From Kitasatospora sp. NBC_01266 (GTDB lineage: Bacteria; Actinomycetota; Actinomycetes; Streptomycetales; Streptomycetaceae), in the NCBI RefSeq assembly GCF_036242395.1, contig NZ_CP108458.1:8184001-8248000 (forward strand): a stretch of DNA of 64,000 nt, written 5' to 3'. Numbering within the stretch: position 1 is the first letter of the stretch; each line of letters begins with the position of its first letter. Below the pieces are notes generated by a model that saw nothing but the letters and a program-made list of their open reading frames with translations, had not been told where the DNA came from and ran no database searches. Shown here piece after piece: positions 1 through 8,484 of this stretch. The position numbers and the translations under genes were made by a program.

Positions 1-537
1 TTGGCTGGCGCGCAGCGGGCGCGGTGGCGTCGGGCGGGCCCGGGCGGCGAGGTCGCGGGACCAGGCCAGCCAGTAGTCCGCGTCGCTCGACTCGCCCAGT
101 CGCAGGTGGTGCAGGTGCAGGCAGTAGGCGGAGGTCCGACTCCCGGAGCCGGCCGCGAAGCGCCACCAGAACTCGGCGCCGTCGACCCGCTCGCTGGCGT
201 AGAGCAGCGCGGCGAACACCTCGGCGCCTTCGGGGTGGATCTGCCGGCTGTTGACCAGCAGGTCCAACCCGCGTGCCGCCTCCGGGGCGTCCAGGACCAG
301 CGCGACGACCAGACCGAGTTCGAAGGCCGCCTGCTCGTGCTCGGAGGGCAGGTTGGCCGGCGCGGCGGTGAGCCGGGCCTGGCGGGCGGTCGCGATCAGC
401 TCCTCGTAGGGGCGGCTGGGAGCAGGGACCGAGAGCGCGGGCTCGCTCTGCGCGCCCCCCTGCGCCGTCGGGTCGGTCGCATCGGGCTCGCAGCCCAGCC
501 ACTCGGGCAGCGCCGCCGATCTGGGCCGCCGGGTCAC
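1..537 (-). CDS. Unknown protein coupled to sigma factor (C-terminus cut by window edge)
   Basis: The frame stays open from a GTG at 537 to the window edge, giving 179 codons with no stop. The GTG overlaps the TGA of the upstream sigma-factor gene (GTGA), so the two are almost certainly translated together. The visible part begins with about 45 polar, proline-rich residues. It then becomes helical, with Ala/Leu-rich stretches and aromatic segments (FWWRFAAGSG, DYWLAWSRDLA) that look like TPR/Sel1-type helical repeats. I do not recognise a family. A regulator or partner of the sigma factor is a reasonable guess from the coupling alone. Confidence 0.7.
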   Translation of the reverse strand, partial: MTRRPRSAALPEWLGCEPDATDPTAQGGAQSEPALSVPAPSRPYEELIATARQARLTAAPANLPSEHEQAAFELGLVVALVLDAPEAARGLDLLVNSRQIHPEGAEVFAALLYASERVDGAEFWWRFAAGSGSRTSAYCLHLHHLRLGESSDADYWLAWSRDLAARARPTPPRPLRASQ

Positions 538-1142
538 CGCTCGGCCCGCCGATCCGGCAGTTCGCTGATCCCCAGGCGCCGGGCCAGCCGCTCGCGGGCG
601 TGCCGCAGGTTGGAGCGGACGGTCTCCACCGGCCGGTCGAGATAGGCGGCGATCTCCTGGTCGTCCAGGTCGAGTACGTAGCGCAGGATCACCACGTCGC
701 GTTGGCGGTCCGGCAGGGCCAGGATCGCGCTGTACAAGCCGACTTGGTCGGCCTCGCTGCGCAGGCTGTCACCGGCGAGCTCCTTGAACCGGTTGATCAC
801 CACGGCGAAGGTGGTGGCCTCGACCGTCAGCTCGTCCTGGTTCCAATCCCATTCGTTCAGCTGGGACTTGAGCAACCGCCAGGCGTAGGCGGCCGGCACC
901 GGATGGCGCAGCGCGTGCTGCCACTGCAGGGCCAGCTCGGCGGTCATCGCCGCCACCACCATCTCGGCGTCGGCACGGTTGCCGATCCTGGTGCGCGCGA
1001 AGGCGAGCCAGGCCCGGCTGTGGAGCTCGCAGAACACCTGGTAGGAGAGCCGCAGCCGGGCATTGGCCGGGTTCTCACCGGTGTCGTCCACCGCAGGCCC
1101 TCCCGGACGCCCGGGTGTACGGCCGTCCTTGTCCATGGTCAT
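534..1142 (-). CDS. ECF-type RNA polymerase sigma factor
   Basis: A 202-residue protein of ECF sigma-factor size. The C-terminal 60 residues match sigma region 4: an ALPDRQRDVVILRYV helix, then EIAAYLDRPVETVRSNLRHA as the DNA-binding helix-turn-helix, which would contact the -35 element. The middle part (about residues 35-110) has the helical character of region 2 but is weakly conserved. ATG 1142 is preceded by AAGGCAGGA; a second in-frame ATG lies six bases downstream. The gene is coupled by a GTGA overlap to an unknown downstream gene that may act on it. No classical anti-sigma factor with a membrane segment is visible. Confidence 0.85.
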   Translation of the reverse strand: MTMDKDGRTPGRPGGPAVDDTGENPANARLRLSYQVFCELHSRAWLAFARTRIGNRADAEMVVAAMTAELALQWQHALRHPVPAAYAWRLLKSQLNEWDWNQDELTVEATTFAVVINRFKELAGDSLRSEADQVGLYSAILALPDRQRDVVILRYVLDLDDQEIAAYLDRPVETVRSNLRHARERLARRLGISELPDRRAER

Positions 1143-1413
1143 CGGTCCTGCCTTCGTAAGGTTCTCGGCGTTCGGTCAGCGGCGCGGCCGGGCCGCCTCG
1201 GGAAGAGTGCGCTGCTCACCTTCGACGACCATCGAACCAGAGTGGGATCGTTCTGGCGCAAGACAAGAACAGTTTGTGATGTTCCGATGATCCCACTACC
1301 TGACATGGTGTCATATGCGGCTGGCAAAACTACTCTCGGGTTGTCGGGGTGGCATGGCCGCGAGTGGGTAATCATGGTGCTCGTCCAGTTGTACGGGTGG
1401 CGGCGCGCTCACC

Positions 1414-1453
1414 AAGGATCCGCAAGGATCCGCAAGGATCCGCAAGGATCCGC
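1414..1453. repeat. Four tandem copies of a 10-bp unit (AAGGATCCGC)
   Basis: Four perfect head-to-tail copies lie in the 375-bp gap between the divergent sigma-factor and methyltransferase genes, ending 64 bp before the methyltransferase ATG. The rest of the gap (1143-1413) holds no gene I can support. The period is close to one helical turn, so the array puts the same sequence on one DNA face. It could be an operator array or a slippage product. Confidence 0.9.
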
Positions 1454-1517
1454 ACGGACCACTGCGGGGCGGCCGTTGGGCGTCCGCGCGGCCATCCGGA
1501 TCATGAAGGGGGAATCG

Positions 1518-2324
1518 ATGACCGACTACGACGGCGTCAACCTGGAGCTGCACCGGGCGCACTCGGCCCGGATGTACGACTACTTCCTCGGCGGCGTGAC
1601 CAACTTCGCCGCCGACCGCGAGGCGGCCGGCCAGGTCAAGGCCGTGATGCCCTTCGTGGAGACCACGGCCCGGGTCAACCGCGCCTTCATGCACCGCTCC
1701 ACCCGGGCGTTGGCCGAGGCCGGCATCGACCAGTTCCTCGACATCGGCACCGGCATCCCCACCTCACCGAACCTTCACGAAATCGCCCAGAGCGTCAACC
1801 GCGCGGCCCGGGTGGTGTACGCGGACAACGACCCGATCGTCCTCGCGCACGCCAAGGCGCTGCTGCTCGGCACCCCCGAGGGCCGCACCACGTACGTCCA
1901 GGCCGATGTCACCGACCCGGCCGGGCTGCTCGCCTCGCCGGAGCTGCGCGACACCCTCGACTTCACTCGCCCGATAGCGCTCAGCCTCAACGCCCTGCTG
2001 CACTTCGTGCCCGACGACCGCGGCACCCACGGGATCGTGGAGCACTTCAGGGGCGCGCTGGTCTCCGGGAGCGCCCTGGTGATGACTCACGTGACGGAGG
2101 ACTTCGCGCCCACCGAGGTCGCCCGGCTGGTGCAGATATACCGGTCCGCCGGCACCCCGCTGCAGGCCCGCAGCCAGGCGGAGTTCGCCCGGTTCTTCGG
2201 TGACTGGGAGCTGGCGGTGCCCGGCATCGTGCCGACCCAGCGCTGGCGGCCGGACGGCGGCGAGGGTGCGTGGGTGAGCGACGAGGAGTCCTCGGTCTAC
2301 GCGGCGGTGGCGCTCAAGTCCTGA
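1518..2324 (+). CDS. SAM-dependent methyltransferase (DUF574/PF04672 type)
   Basis: A 268-residue protein of the class I methyltransferase-like family that is expanded in Streptomyces. The family hallmark HSARMYDYFLGG is at residues 14-25. It is followed by the SAM-binding loop FLDIGTGIPTSPNLHE (about 73-88), an acidic motif II at VVYADNDPIV and an aspartate at QADVTDP. Members are usually soluble, of unknown substrate, and often act as orphan methyltransferases. ATG 1518 is chosen because AGGGGGAA sits just upstream; an in-frame ATG at 1503 would overlap that site. Transcription probably starts in the gap that carries the 10-bp repeats. The gene converges on the flavohemoprotein gene across two hairpins. 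Confidence 0.88.
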   Translation: MTDYDGVNLELHRAHSARMYDYFLGGVTNFAADREAAGQVKAVMPFVETTARVNRAFMHRSTRALAEAGIDQFLDIGTGIPTSPNLHEIAQSVNRAARVVYADNDPIVLAHAKALLLGTPEGRTTYVQADVTDPAGLLASPELRDTLDFTRPIALSLNALLHFVPDDRGTHGIVEHFRGALVSGSALVMTHVTEDFAPTEVARLVQIYRSAGTPLQARSQAEFARFFGDWELAVPGIVPTQRWRPDGGEGAWVSDEESSVYAAVALKS

Positions 2325-2351
2325 GCGGCGGACCGGTCGTGCGGACCGGCT

Positions 2352-2376
2352 GTCAGTTGACGGGCCATCAACTGAC
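2352..2376. terminator. Hairpin downstream of the methyltransferase
   Basis: A perfect 9-bp stem (GTCAGTTGA / TCAACTGAC) with a 7-nt loop lies 28 bp after the methyltransferase stop. There is no U-tract, which is usual for actinomycete hairpin terminators. Confidence 0.6.
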
Positions 2377-2383
2377 TTGTCAT

Positions 2384-2439
2384 CAACTGTCCGGCGCCGG
2401 ACGGCGGGCAGCCGGCGGGCAGCCGGCGCCGGACAGTTG
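2384..2439. terminator. Long hairpin between convergent genes
   Basis: A perfect 17-bp inverted repeat (2384-2400 against 2423-2439). The 22-nt loop contains a doubled CGGCGGGCAG. It begins two bases beyond the flavohemoprotein stop codon, between convergent genes, so it most likely terminates transcription from both sides. Confidence 0.75.
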
Positions 2440-2441
2440 CC

Positions 2442-3767
2442 TCAGGCGAGGTCGTCCAGCGAGACGAACGGGTCGTGGTGGATCCGGTGCAGCGGCACCC
2501 CGCCCCGGGCCAGCACCCGGCCGGCAGTGACGATCATCGGGGCGGGCCCGCTGAGGTAGGCGTCGTGCTGCTGCCAGGGACCGGAGTCGGCCAGCAGCTT
2601 GGGCAGGAAGGCGGCGCCGTCGCGCGCCTCCTGGTCGGCCACGGCGGCGCGCACGGTGAGCCAGCGGTGGCGCTGGGACATCCGCAGCAGGTCGTCCAGT
2701 CCGTACAGCCCCTCGGCGGTGCGGGCGCCGAGGAACACGTCCACCCGCCGCCGCAGGCCGTTCAGCGCGGCCTGCTCGATCAGCGCGCGGATCGGGGCCA
2801 GCCCGGTGCCGCCCGCGACGCAGACGATGTCCCTGGCCGAGGTCGGGTCGAGCACCATGTCGCCCTGCGGCGCGCCCAGTTGCAGCACGTCGCCGACCCT
2901 GGCGCGGTGCACCAGGGCGCCGCTGACCCGGCCGCCGGGCACCTCCTGGACGTGGAAGGTGATGGTGCCGTCGGGTCGCGGGGCGTTGGCGGGGGAGAAG
3001 TAGCGCCACAGCTTCGGCCACCACGGGGTGGTCAGGCTGGCGTACTGCCCGCCGTCGAACGGGTAGGGCTGGTCGGTCCGCACGGTCAACTCGGCGATGC
3101 CGCCGCCGTATCGGTGGTGCCCGACGATCTGGGCCGCCCAGGTGGCCGGGCGGATCAGCGCGTCGGCCTTGGCGGCCTGGTCCATCACCTCGGCGACCGT
3201 GGTGTACGCGCGGGTCCAGGCGGCGGCGGTCTCGGCGTTCCAGGCCGGGCCCGCGTAGTGCGCCAGGGTGGCCAGCAAGCACTCACCGACAGCTGCGTAA
3301 TGTGCGCTCTCGGTGCCGAACTTGCGGTGGTCGCGGCCCAGGTGTTCGCAGAACCTGACCAGGTTGGCGGGGTCGTCCACCAGGTCGACGATCATCAGCA
3401 GCGCCCGCAGCAGGCGGTCGTGCTGGACGTCCATGTCGACCGGGAAGAGTTCGCGGACCTGCGGATAGCGGCCGAACAGGGTCGCGTAGAAGAAGCCCGG
3501 CAGGTTCGCGGCATGCGGTTCGACCACGGAGAGGCTGGCCCGGATCAGCGCGCTGTCGTTCGCGGCCCGGGCCGCCGACAGGTCGGTCCCGGCAGCCACC
3601 GGCGGATGCGCCGATGCGGTCGCGTGTGCCGCCGGTGCGCCCCCGGCGACCGGAGCGGGCCGCTGCGGCGGCACCACGGTGGGCGGAGGCGGCGGTGCCG
3701 GCCGTTCGCTCCCCTGAACCGCAGGTTTGTGGGCCTCGCCGGATGCGCGCTTGGCGCGGAACTTCAC
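2442..3767 (-). CDS. Flavohemoprotein-like globin/FAD-NAD oxidoreductase
   Basis: A 441-residue protein. Residues 1-62 are a Pro/Ala-rich low-complexity tail absent from classical Hmp. A globin domain follows (about 63-200), with the proximal-histidine segment GRDHRKFGTESAHYAAVGECLL. Then comes a ferredoxin-reductase part (about 205-441): WRYFSPAN fits the FAD-binding R-x-Y-S region, GGTGLAPIRALIEQ is the NAD(P) loop, and the C-terminus has YLSGPAPMI. The family oxidises NO to nitrate with O2 and NAD(P)H, or acts more broadly as a heme-flavin redox protein. GTG 3767 is chosen because AGGAGAGCTCC lies directly upstream; frames further up continue into unlikely sequence. It is shorter in the globin part than E. 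coli Hmp, so NO dioxygenase activity is inferred. Confidence 0.85.
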   Translation of the reverse strand: MKFRAKRASGEAHKPAVQGSERPAPPPPPTVVPPQRPAPVAGGAPAAHATASAHPPVAAGTDLSAARAANDSALIRASLSVVEPHAANLPGFFYATLFGRYPQVRELFPVDMDVQHDRLLRALLMIVDLVDDPANLVRFCEHLGRDHRKFGTESAHYAAVGECLLATLAHYAGPAWNAETAAAWTRAYTTVAEVMDQAAKADALIRPATWAAQIVGHHRYGGGIAELTVRTDQPYPFDGGQYASLTTPWWPKLWRYFSPANAPRPDGTITFHVQEVPGGRVSGALVHRARVGDVLQLGAPQGDMVLDPTSARDIVCVAGGTGLAPIRALIEQAALNGLRRRVDVFLGARTAEGLYGLDDLLRMSQRHRWLTVRAAVADQEARDGAAFLPKLLADSGPWQQHDAYLSGPAPMIVTAGRVLARGGVPLHRIHHDPFVSLDDLA

Positions 3768-4227
3768 GGTGGAGCTCTCCTGTCCAGCTCTCCTGCCCCC
3801 GGAGCTGTCGCTGTACGGCCAGAAACGATTCGATTCTGCCCACAGCTGTGATGGGCCTGGCAAGCGGCGATGAGTGAAGCATTTGTGAAGCCCCGAGCGC
3901 CTGGTCCGGGGCGGCCCAAGTGGCCGTTCGCGGTGAACCTTTACCGCTCCCGCCGAAAATCTTCGCCTTTCCAGGAGGAGTCAATACCGGTTCGTCATGG
4001 AACTTCTCGAGGCCGGAGCCCATTCGTCCGCTCGTCCCCGCCGGGCGGTCCAACTGACGCCGCCGGGCTGATTCCCACGGTCGTCGTGCTCTTGTTCGTA
4101 GCCAATCGTAGCCGAACGCTGGCCGTGCGAAGGTCAGCTGAGTGAACCTCAGCAGAGCTGCCCCGCAGTCCCATTGGCAGCGATATGCTGCGTGGTCGTC
4201 AACTCGCCGCCGTAGTCGCCGCAGCAG
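3768..4227. other. Intergenic region without a supported gene
   Basis: About 460 bp upstream of the flavohemoprotein gene and downstream of the small membrane protein gene. No reading frame here has convincing codon use. It probably holds the flavohemoprotein promoter. A weak 6-bp hairpin (GCTGAG/CTCAGC) near 4138-4154 is the only structure I noticed. Confidence 0.5.
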
Positions 4228-4464
4228 TCACGGTCCGTCCGGCTGCTCCGCCCCGCCGCGCTCCGGCGGTCGGATCGGGCGCAGCCGGGCCCAGCCGCCG
4301 AACAGCGCCGCCCCGACCAGCATCGCGATGCCGACCCAGAGGTTGACGTTCACCCCGCCGGCCCGGTCCAGGTCCTCGGTGGTGGTGAAGGCGGCGCCCA
4401 GGACGGTGAGGACCGTGCCGTAGAAGGCGAAGAGCATGGCGAGGATCCAGCGCAGGTCGAGCAT
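4228..4464 (-). CDS. Small two-TM membrane protein, symporter partner
   Basis: A 78-residue protein with two hydrophobic spans: about residues 5-27 (WILAMLFAFYGTVLTVLG) and 40-60 (NLWVGIAMLVGAALFGGWA). A charged, proline-rich cytoplasmic tail follows. It starts 13 bp after the symporter stop codon on the same strand, so it is co-transcribed. Small membrane proteins in this position often accompany solute/sodium symporters in actinomycetes. A role as an accessory or stabilising subunit is inferred from position only. Confidence 0.75.
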   Translation of the reverse strand: MLDLRWILAMLFAFYGTVLTVLGAAFTTTEDLDRAGGVNVNLWVGIAMLVGAALFGGWARLRPIRPPERGGAEQPDGP

Positions 4465-4477
4465 GGGGGAGTCCCTC

Positions 4478-6247
4478 TCACCAGAAGAGCACGTTGAGCA
4501 CCGCCGCCAGCACCAGTGAGCCGGCGCCGAGCAGCGCGGGGTTGCGGTACCAGCCGGCGTCCTCGGCGGCGAGCGGTTCCTGCTGCGTCGTACGCGGGGT
4601 CAGCGCCCAGACCAGGCCGACGAGTTCGCGGTCCGGTTTGGGCTCGGTGACCAGTGAGACGGCGACGCTGACTGCGATGTCGAGCACGAAGGCGGCGCTG
4701 GCCGCGACGAAGCTGGGGCCCTGCCCGGACATGTGCAGCACGTGGTGCCGGTTGAGCTGATCCACCGTCACGGCCGCTGCGGTGCCGACCAGCAGGCCGA
4801 TGCCGCCGGCCGCCGGGGTGGTCCGCTTCCAGAACATGCCCAGGATGAAGGTGGCGAAGAGCGGGGCGTTGAAGAAGGCGAACAGGGTCTGGAGGTAGTC
4901 CATGATGTTGTTGTAGTCACTGGCGATGAACGCCGTGCCGATCGCGATCGCGCAGCCCAGCCCGGTCACCGTGCGCCCGACCCGCAGGTAGTAGGCGTCC
5001 GGGCGGTCCTTGACCACGTACGCCTGCCACAGGTCGTAGGTGAAGACCGTGTTGAACGAGCTGACGTTGGCGGCCATCCCGGCCATGAAGGCGGCCAGCA
5101 GACCGGTGATCGCCACCCCCAGCATGCCGCTCGGCAGCAGGTCGCGGATCAGCAGCTCGATCGCGTTGTTGTAGGTCACGCCGTTGTCCAGGGTGCCGTC
5201 GCTGGCCTTGTAGGCGGCCAGCTCCGGGGAGAGCACGGCGGCCAGCATCCCGGGGATCACGATCACCAGGGCGATCAGCGCCTTCGGATAGGCGCCGATC
5301 AGCGGGGTGCGCCGGGCGGCGGACATGTTGCGGGCGGCCAGCGCGCGCTGCACCTCGGCGAAGTTGGTGGTCCAGTAGCCGAAGGAGAGCACGAAGCCGA
5401 GGCCGAAGACGATCCCGATCACCGAGAGCGCGGCGTTCTCGATCCCGGTGAGGTTGCTGCCGGGCCAGGCGTGCAGCTGCGCGGCGGCGTCGTTGTGGGT
5501 GGCCTCGATCCGCCGGGTCAGCCCGTGCCAGCCGCCGACCGTGTGCAGCCCGACCAGGGTGAGCGGCACCAGCATCGACACGATCACGAAGAACTGCATC
5601 ACCTCGTTGTAGACCGCCGCCGAGAGCCCGCCCAGCGTGGTGTAGGCGAGCACGATGACGGCGGCGGCGATGATCGACACCCAGAGCGGCCAGCCCAGCA
5701 GCAGGTTGACCACGGTGGCCAGCGCGTAGAGGTTGACCCCGGCGATCAGCACCTGGGCGACCGCGAAGCTGAGCCCGTTGACCAGGTGCGCGAACCTGCC
5801 GAAGCGGCGCAGCAGGAACTCGGGGACGCTGCGCACCTTCGAGCCGTAGTAGAACGGCATCATCACCAGGCCGAGGAAGACCATGGCCGGGATCGCGCCG
5901 ATCCAGTAGTAGTGGAAGGTCGGGACGCCGAACTGCGCGCCGTTGGCGGTCATGCCGAAGATCTCGACCGCCCCGAGGTTGGCGGAGATGAACGCCAGCC
6001 CGGTCACCCAGGCGGGCAGCGAACGGCCGGACAGGAAGAAGTCGAGGCTGGAGGAGACCGACCGCCGGGCGAGCGCGCCGATGCCGAGCACCACGGCGAA
6101 GTAGACGGCGAGCAGGACGTAGTCGATCGGCCGGGCGTCCAGCCGCAGCTGCGTGCTGGCCAGTTGGCCGATCGCCGACTGGCCGGTGATCGACTGGCAG
6201 ATGGCCGGGTGGCCGATGGTCGAGTGGTACGCGGCCGGGTTGGCCAT
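4478..6247 (-). CDS. Sodium:solute symporter (SSS family)
   Basis: A 589-residue polytopic membrane protein with about 13-14 hydrophobic spans from residue 40 onward. It has family signatures FLSGRSLPAWVTGLAFISANLGAVE and GGLSAAVYNEVMQFF, and the overall layout of the SglT/PutP class (LeuT fold). These carriers take up sugars, amino acids or organic acids with Na+; the sequence does not fix the substrate. The first 35 residues are unusual: an imperfectly repeated Ile/Gly/Gln-rich stretch (HSTIGHP, QSITGQS, AIGQLAS) mirrored by repeated DNA. ATG 6247 follows GAGGGGGTGAGG. It forms an operon with the small membrane protein. A HutC-like operator half-way to the divergent phosphoesterase gene could control it. 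Confidence 0.88.
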   Translation of the reverse strand: MANPAAYHSTIGHPAICQSITGQSAIGQLASTQLRLDARPIDYVLLAVYFAVVLGIGALARRSVSSSLDFFLSGRSLPAWVTGLAFISANLGAVEIFGMTANGAQFGVPTFHYYWIGAIPAMVFLGLVMMPFYYGSKVRSVPEFLLRRFGRFAHLVNGLSFAVAQVLIAGVNLYALATVVNLLLGWPLWVSIIAAAVIVLAYTTLGGLSAAVYNEVMQFFVIVSMLVPLTLVGLHTVGGWHGLTRRIEATHNDAAAQLHAWPGSNLTGIENAALSVIGIVFGLGFVLSFGYWTTNFAEVQRALAARNMSAARRTPLIGAYPKALIALVIVIPGMLAAVLSPELAAYKASDGTLDNGVTYNNAIELLIRDLLPSGMLGVAITGLLAAFMAGMAANVSSFNTVFTYDLWQAYVVKDRPDAYYLRVGRTVTGLGCAIAIGTAFIASDYNNIMDYLQTLFAFFNAPLFATFILGMFWKRTTPAAGGIGLLVGTAAAVTVDQLNRHHVLHMSGQGPSFVAASAAFVLDIAVSVAVSLVTEPKPDRELVGLVWALTPRTTQQEPLAAEDAGWYRNPALLGAGSLVLAAVLNVLFW

Positions 6248-6406
6248 CAGTGCCTCACCCCCTCAGGCGTCCCGTTGTAGCAGTGGGCGAAGGCGTCCCG
6301 AGCGTCCCGTCACCCGTGGGTGGGCGTGTCCGTTGGGCCGGACGCGAGAGCCGGATGCCGCCCGGGGTGCCGAGGGGATTGCCGCCGGATCCGGAGTTGG
6401 CCATTC

Positions 6407-6418
6407 TTGTCTATACAA
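6407..6418. promoter_or_regulatory. Candidate GntR/HutC-type operator
   Basis: TTGTCTATACAA contains the core GT-N-TA-N-AC typical of HutC-subfamily GntR repressors and is nearly palindromic, in an AT-richer pocket. It lies about 160 bp before the symporter start and 130 bp before the divergent phosphoesterase start. No GntR gene is in the window, so the regulator would act from elsewhere. The rest of 6248-6547 shows no gene. Confidence 0.4.
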
Positions 6419-6547
6419 CTCACCTCAGATCCCGGCCATTTCGGCCAGGACCCGTTGGCCCGCCGTTCGCCCCGCGGACAGCCGGGACCGGTTGGTTATG
6501 ACCTGGCACGGACAACGATGGTGTTCGACGAAAGGTTGAGCGGCGAC

Positions 6548-8341
6548 ATGAGACGACTCTGGCGAGCCCTGGGCGTGGTTCTCGCCCTGCTGGGCGCGCT
6601 GATCACGGTGCAGCCCGCGAGTGCGGCGACCACCAGCGGCAACCTGATCGTGAACGGGGATGCCGAGGCGGGCTACTGCACCAAGGACTGGACCGCGGCC
6701 ACCACCATGCCGGGGTGGACGGTGCTCTCCGGCAGCCCGGACGTGATCTGCTACTCGGCGGGCAGCTTCGGCCACCCGTCCAGCCCGACGCCCGGCAACG
6801 CCTTCTTCGCACCCGGCAACCAGGGCGACGGCGCGATGGAGCAGACCGTCGACGTCTCCTCCGCGGCGAGCGCCATCGACGGTGGCGGCGTCAGCTACAA
6901 CCTCGCCGGCTGGCTCGGCGGTTGGACCACCTACGCGGGCTACGCGCAGGTCTCGCTGCAGTTCCAGAACGCCTCCGGCGCGCAGCTCGGCTCGACGGCC
7001 GAGCTGCCCACCGTCTCCGCCACGGACCGCTCGCTGAGCACCGAGTTCCTGGCCCGCAGCAGCACCGGCACCGTCCCGGCGGGAACCCGCTCGATCCAGG
7101 TGGAGGTGCAGTTCCTGCAGAGCTCGGGCGAGTCCGGCTACCTGGACAACCTCTCGCTGACCCTGAACACCCCGGTCACCGCGCCCACCCTGGCGCCGCC
7201 GGTGTCCAAGGTGCCGGGCTACGACCACGTCTTCATGGTCATGATGGAGAACACCGACTACAACCAGGTGATGGGTGACCCGGCGGACACCCCGTTCATG
7301 CACAGCCTGATGGCGCAGGGCGCGTCGATGAGCAACTACCACGCCGTCTACCACCCGAGTGACGAGAACTACCTGGCCGTCGCGGGCGGCGACACCTACA
7401 CCACCGGCGCCACCTACTACCCGAACATCAACGACCCGAACACCAACCTGGGTGACCGGCTGGAGGCCGCCGGCAAGAGCTGGAAGGCCTACGAGCAGGG
7501 CATGGGCACCCCCTGCAACACCAGCACCCAGTACGACGCGAAGTACGAGCCGGACGACGCCCCGTTCTTCAACTACACCGACATCAGCGGCAACCCGACC
7601 CGCTGCGCCGCCCACCTGGTCGACACCAGCCAGCTGACCACCGACCTGAAGAGCGCGGCCACCACCCCGGCCTTCTCCTGGCTCGCCGCCGACGACTACT
7701 ACGACGGCGAGGCGTCCGGCAACGGCAGCGCCACCAGCCTCAAGACCCAGGACGGCTGGCTGCAGCAGACCCTGGCGCCGATCATGCAGTCCCCGGCCTG
7801 GACCACCCAGAAGTCGCTGCTGATCGTCACCTGGGACGAGGACGAGAGCCAGCCCGACAACCAGGTGGCCGCGATCGTCGACGGCTCGCAGGGCACCGTC
7901 CCGGCCGGCACCAGCAGCAGCAGCCGCTACGACCACTACAGCACCGCCCGCACCATCGAGGCGGCGCTCGGCCTGCCCGGCATCACCGCCAACGACACCT
8001 ACGCCACCCCGCTGAACGACGCCTTCGTGCCCAGCAGCACCCCGGCGCCGACCAGCACGCTGACCACCGGCACGCCGAGCGTGGCCAACGGGTCGAGCGT
8101 CACCGTCCAGTACTCGACGCCGGCCGCGACCACCAGCTCGACCAACTGGATCGGCATCTACCCGGCCGGGGTGACGCCCGGTTCGCAGTCCTCGACCACC
8201 TGGCAGTACGCGCCGAACGGCAGCGGCAGCCTGACCTTCGCCACCAGCAGCCTGAGCGGCCCCGGCAGCTACAGCGTCTGGTACCTCTACAACGACGGCT
8301 ACACGGCGCTCGCCGGTCCGCTCAACCTCACCGTGAGCTGA
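6548..8341 (+). CDS. Secreted phosphoesterase (acid phosphatase/phospholipase C-like)
   Basis: A 597-residue exported protein. Residues 1-27 are a signal peptide (two Arg, hydrophobic core, cleavage near PASAA). Residues 30-210 form a beta-rich domain starting NLIVNGDAE, of the kind found in carbohydrate-binding-like modules. The phosphoesterase domain (PF04185 type, about 220-495) carries VFMVMMENTDYNQV with the Glu-Asn pair, HPSDENYLAVAGGD, LLIVTWDEDE and RYDHYSTARTIE, the metal and phosphate site residues of this alkaline-phosphatase-like superfamily. The last 95 residues are an Ig/beta-sandwich module with NWIGIYPAG. It probably releases phosphate from extracellular esters. ATG 6548 is chosen for the signal peptide; ATG 6518 is an alternative. 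A strong hairpin follows the stop. Confidence 0.85.
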   Translation: MRRLWRALGVVLALLGALITVQPASAATTSGNLIVNGDAEAGYCTKDWTAATTMPGWTVLSGSPDVICYSAGSFGHPSSPTPGNAFFAPGNQGDGAMEQTVDVSSAASAIDGGGVSYNLAGWLGGWTTYAGYAQVSLQFQNASGAQLGSTAELPTVSATDRSLSTEFLARSSTGTVPAGTRSIQVEVQFLQSSGESGYLDNLSLTLNTPVTAPTLAPPVSKVPGYDHVFMVMMENTDYNQVMGDPADTPFMHSLMAQGASMSNYHAVYHPSDENYLAVAGGDTYTTGATYYPNINDPNTNLGDRLEAAGKSWKAYEQGMGTPCNTSTQYDAKYEPDDAPFFNYTDISGNPTRCAAHLVDTSQLTTDLKSAATTPAFSWLAADDYYDGEASGNGSATSLKTQDGWLQQTLAPIMQSPAWTTQKSLLIVTWDEDESQPDNQVAAIVDGSQGTVPAGTSSSSRYDHYSTARTIEAALGLPGITANDTYATPLNDAFVPSSTPAPTSTLTTGTPSVANGSSVTVQYSTPAATTSSTNWIGIYPAGVTPGSQSSTTWQYAPNGSGSLTFATSSLSGPGSYSVWYLYNDGYTALAGPLNLTVS

Positions 8342-8362
8342 CCGCCGAACCACCGCGGCACC

Positions 8363-8409
8363 GACGGCGGCCGGCAGCGCTCCCACCTGGGGCGCTGCCG
8401 GCCGCCGTC
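8363..8409. terminator. Strong bidirectional hairpin terminator
   Basis: A perfect 18-bp GC-rich stem (8363-8380 against 8392-8409) with an 11-nt loop. It lies 21 bp after the phosphoesterase stop and before the end of the convergent SpoIIE-type gene. It is probably used from both sides. Confidence 0.85.
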
Positions 8410-8484
8410 GTGCCCTGCTTGTGCGCGGAGCGGCGGGCCGCGCCACGCACCCGTGGCGAGCTGACGACCGGTCACCGACCCGGT

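Noticed and set aside
600..1517. Upstream extension of the methyltransferase frame to about 600
   Set aside because: The added part lies opposite the sigma factor and has no homology; the ribosome site at 1507-1514 fixes the start near 1518.
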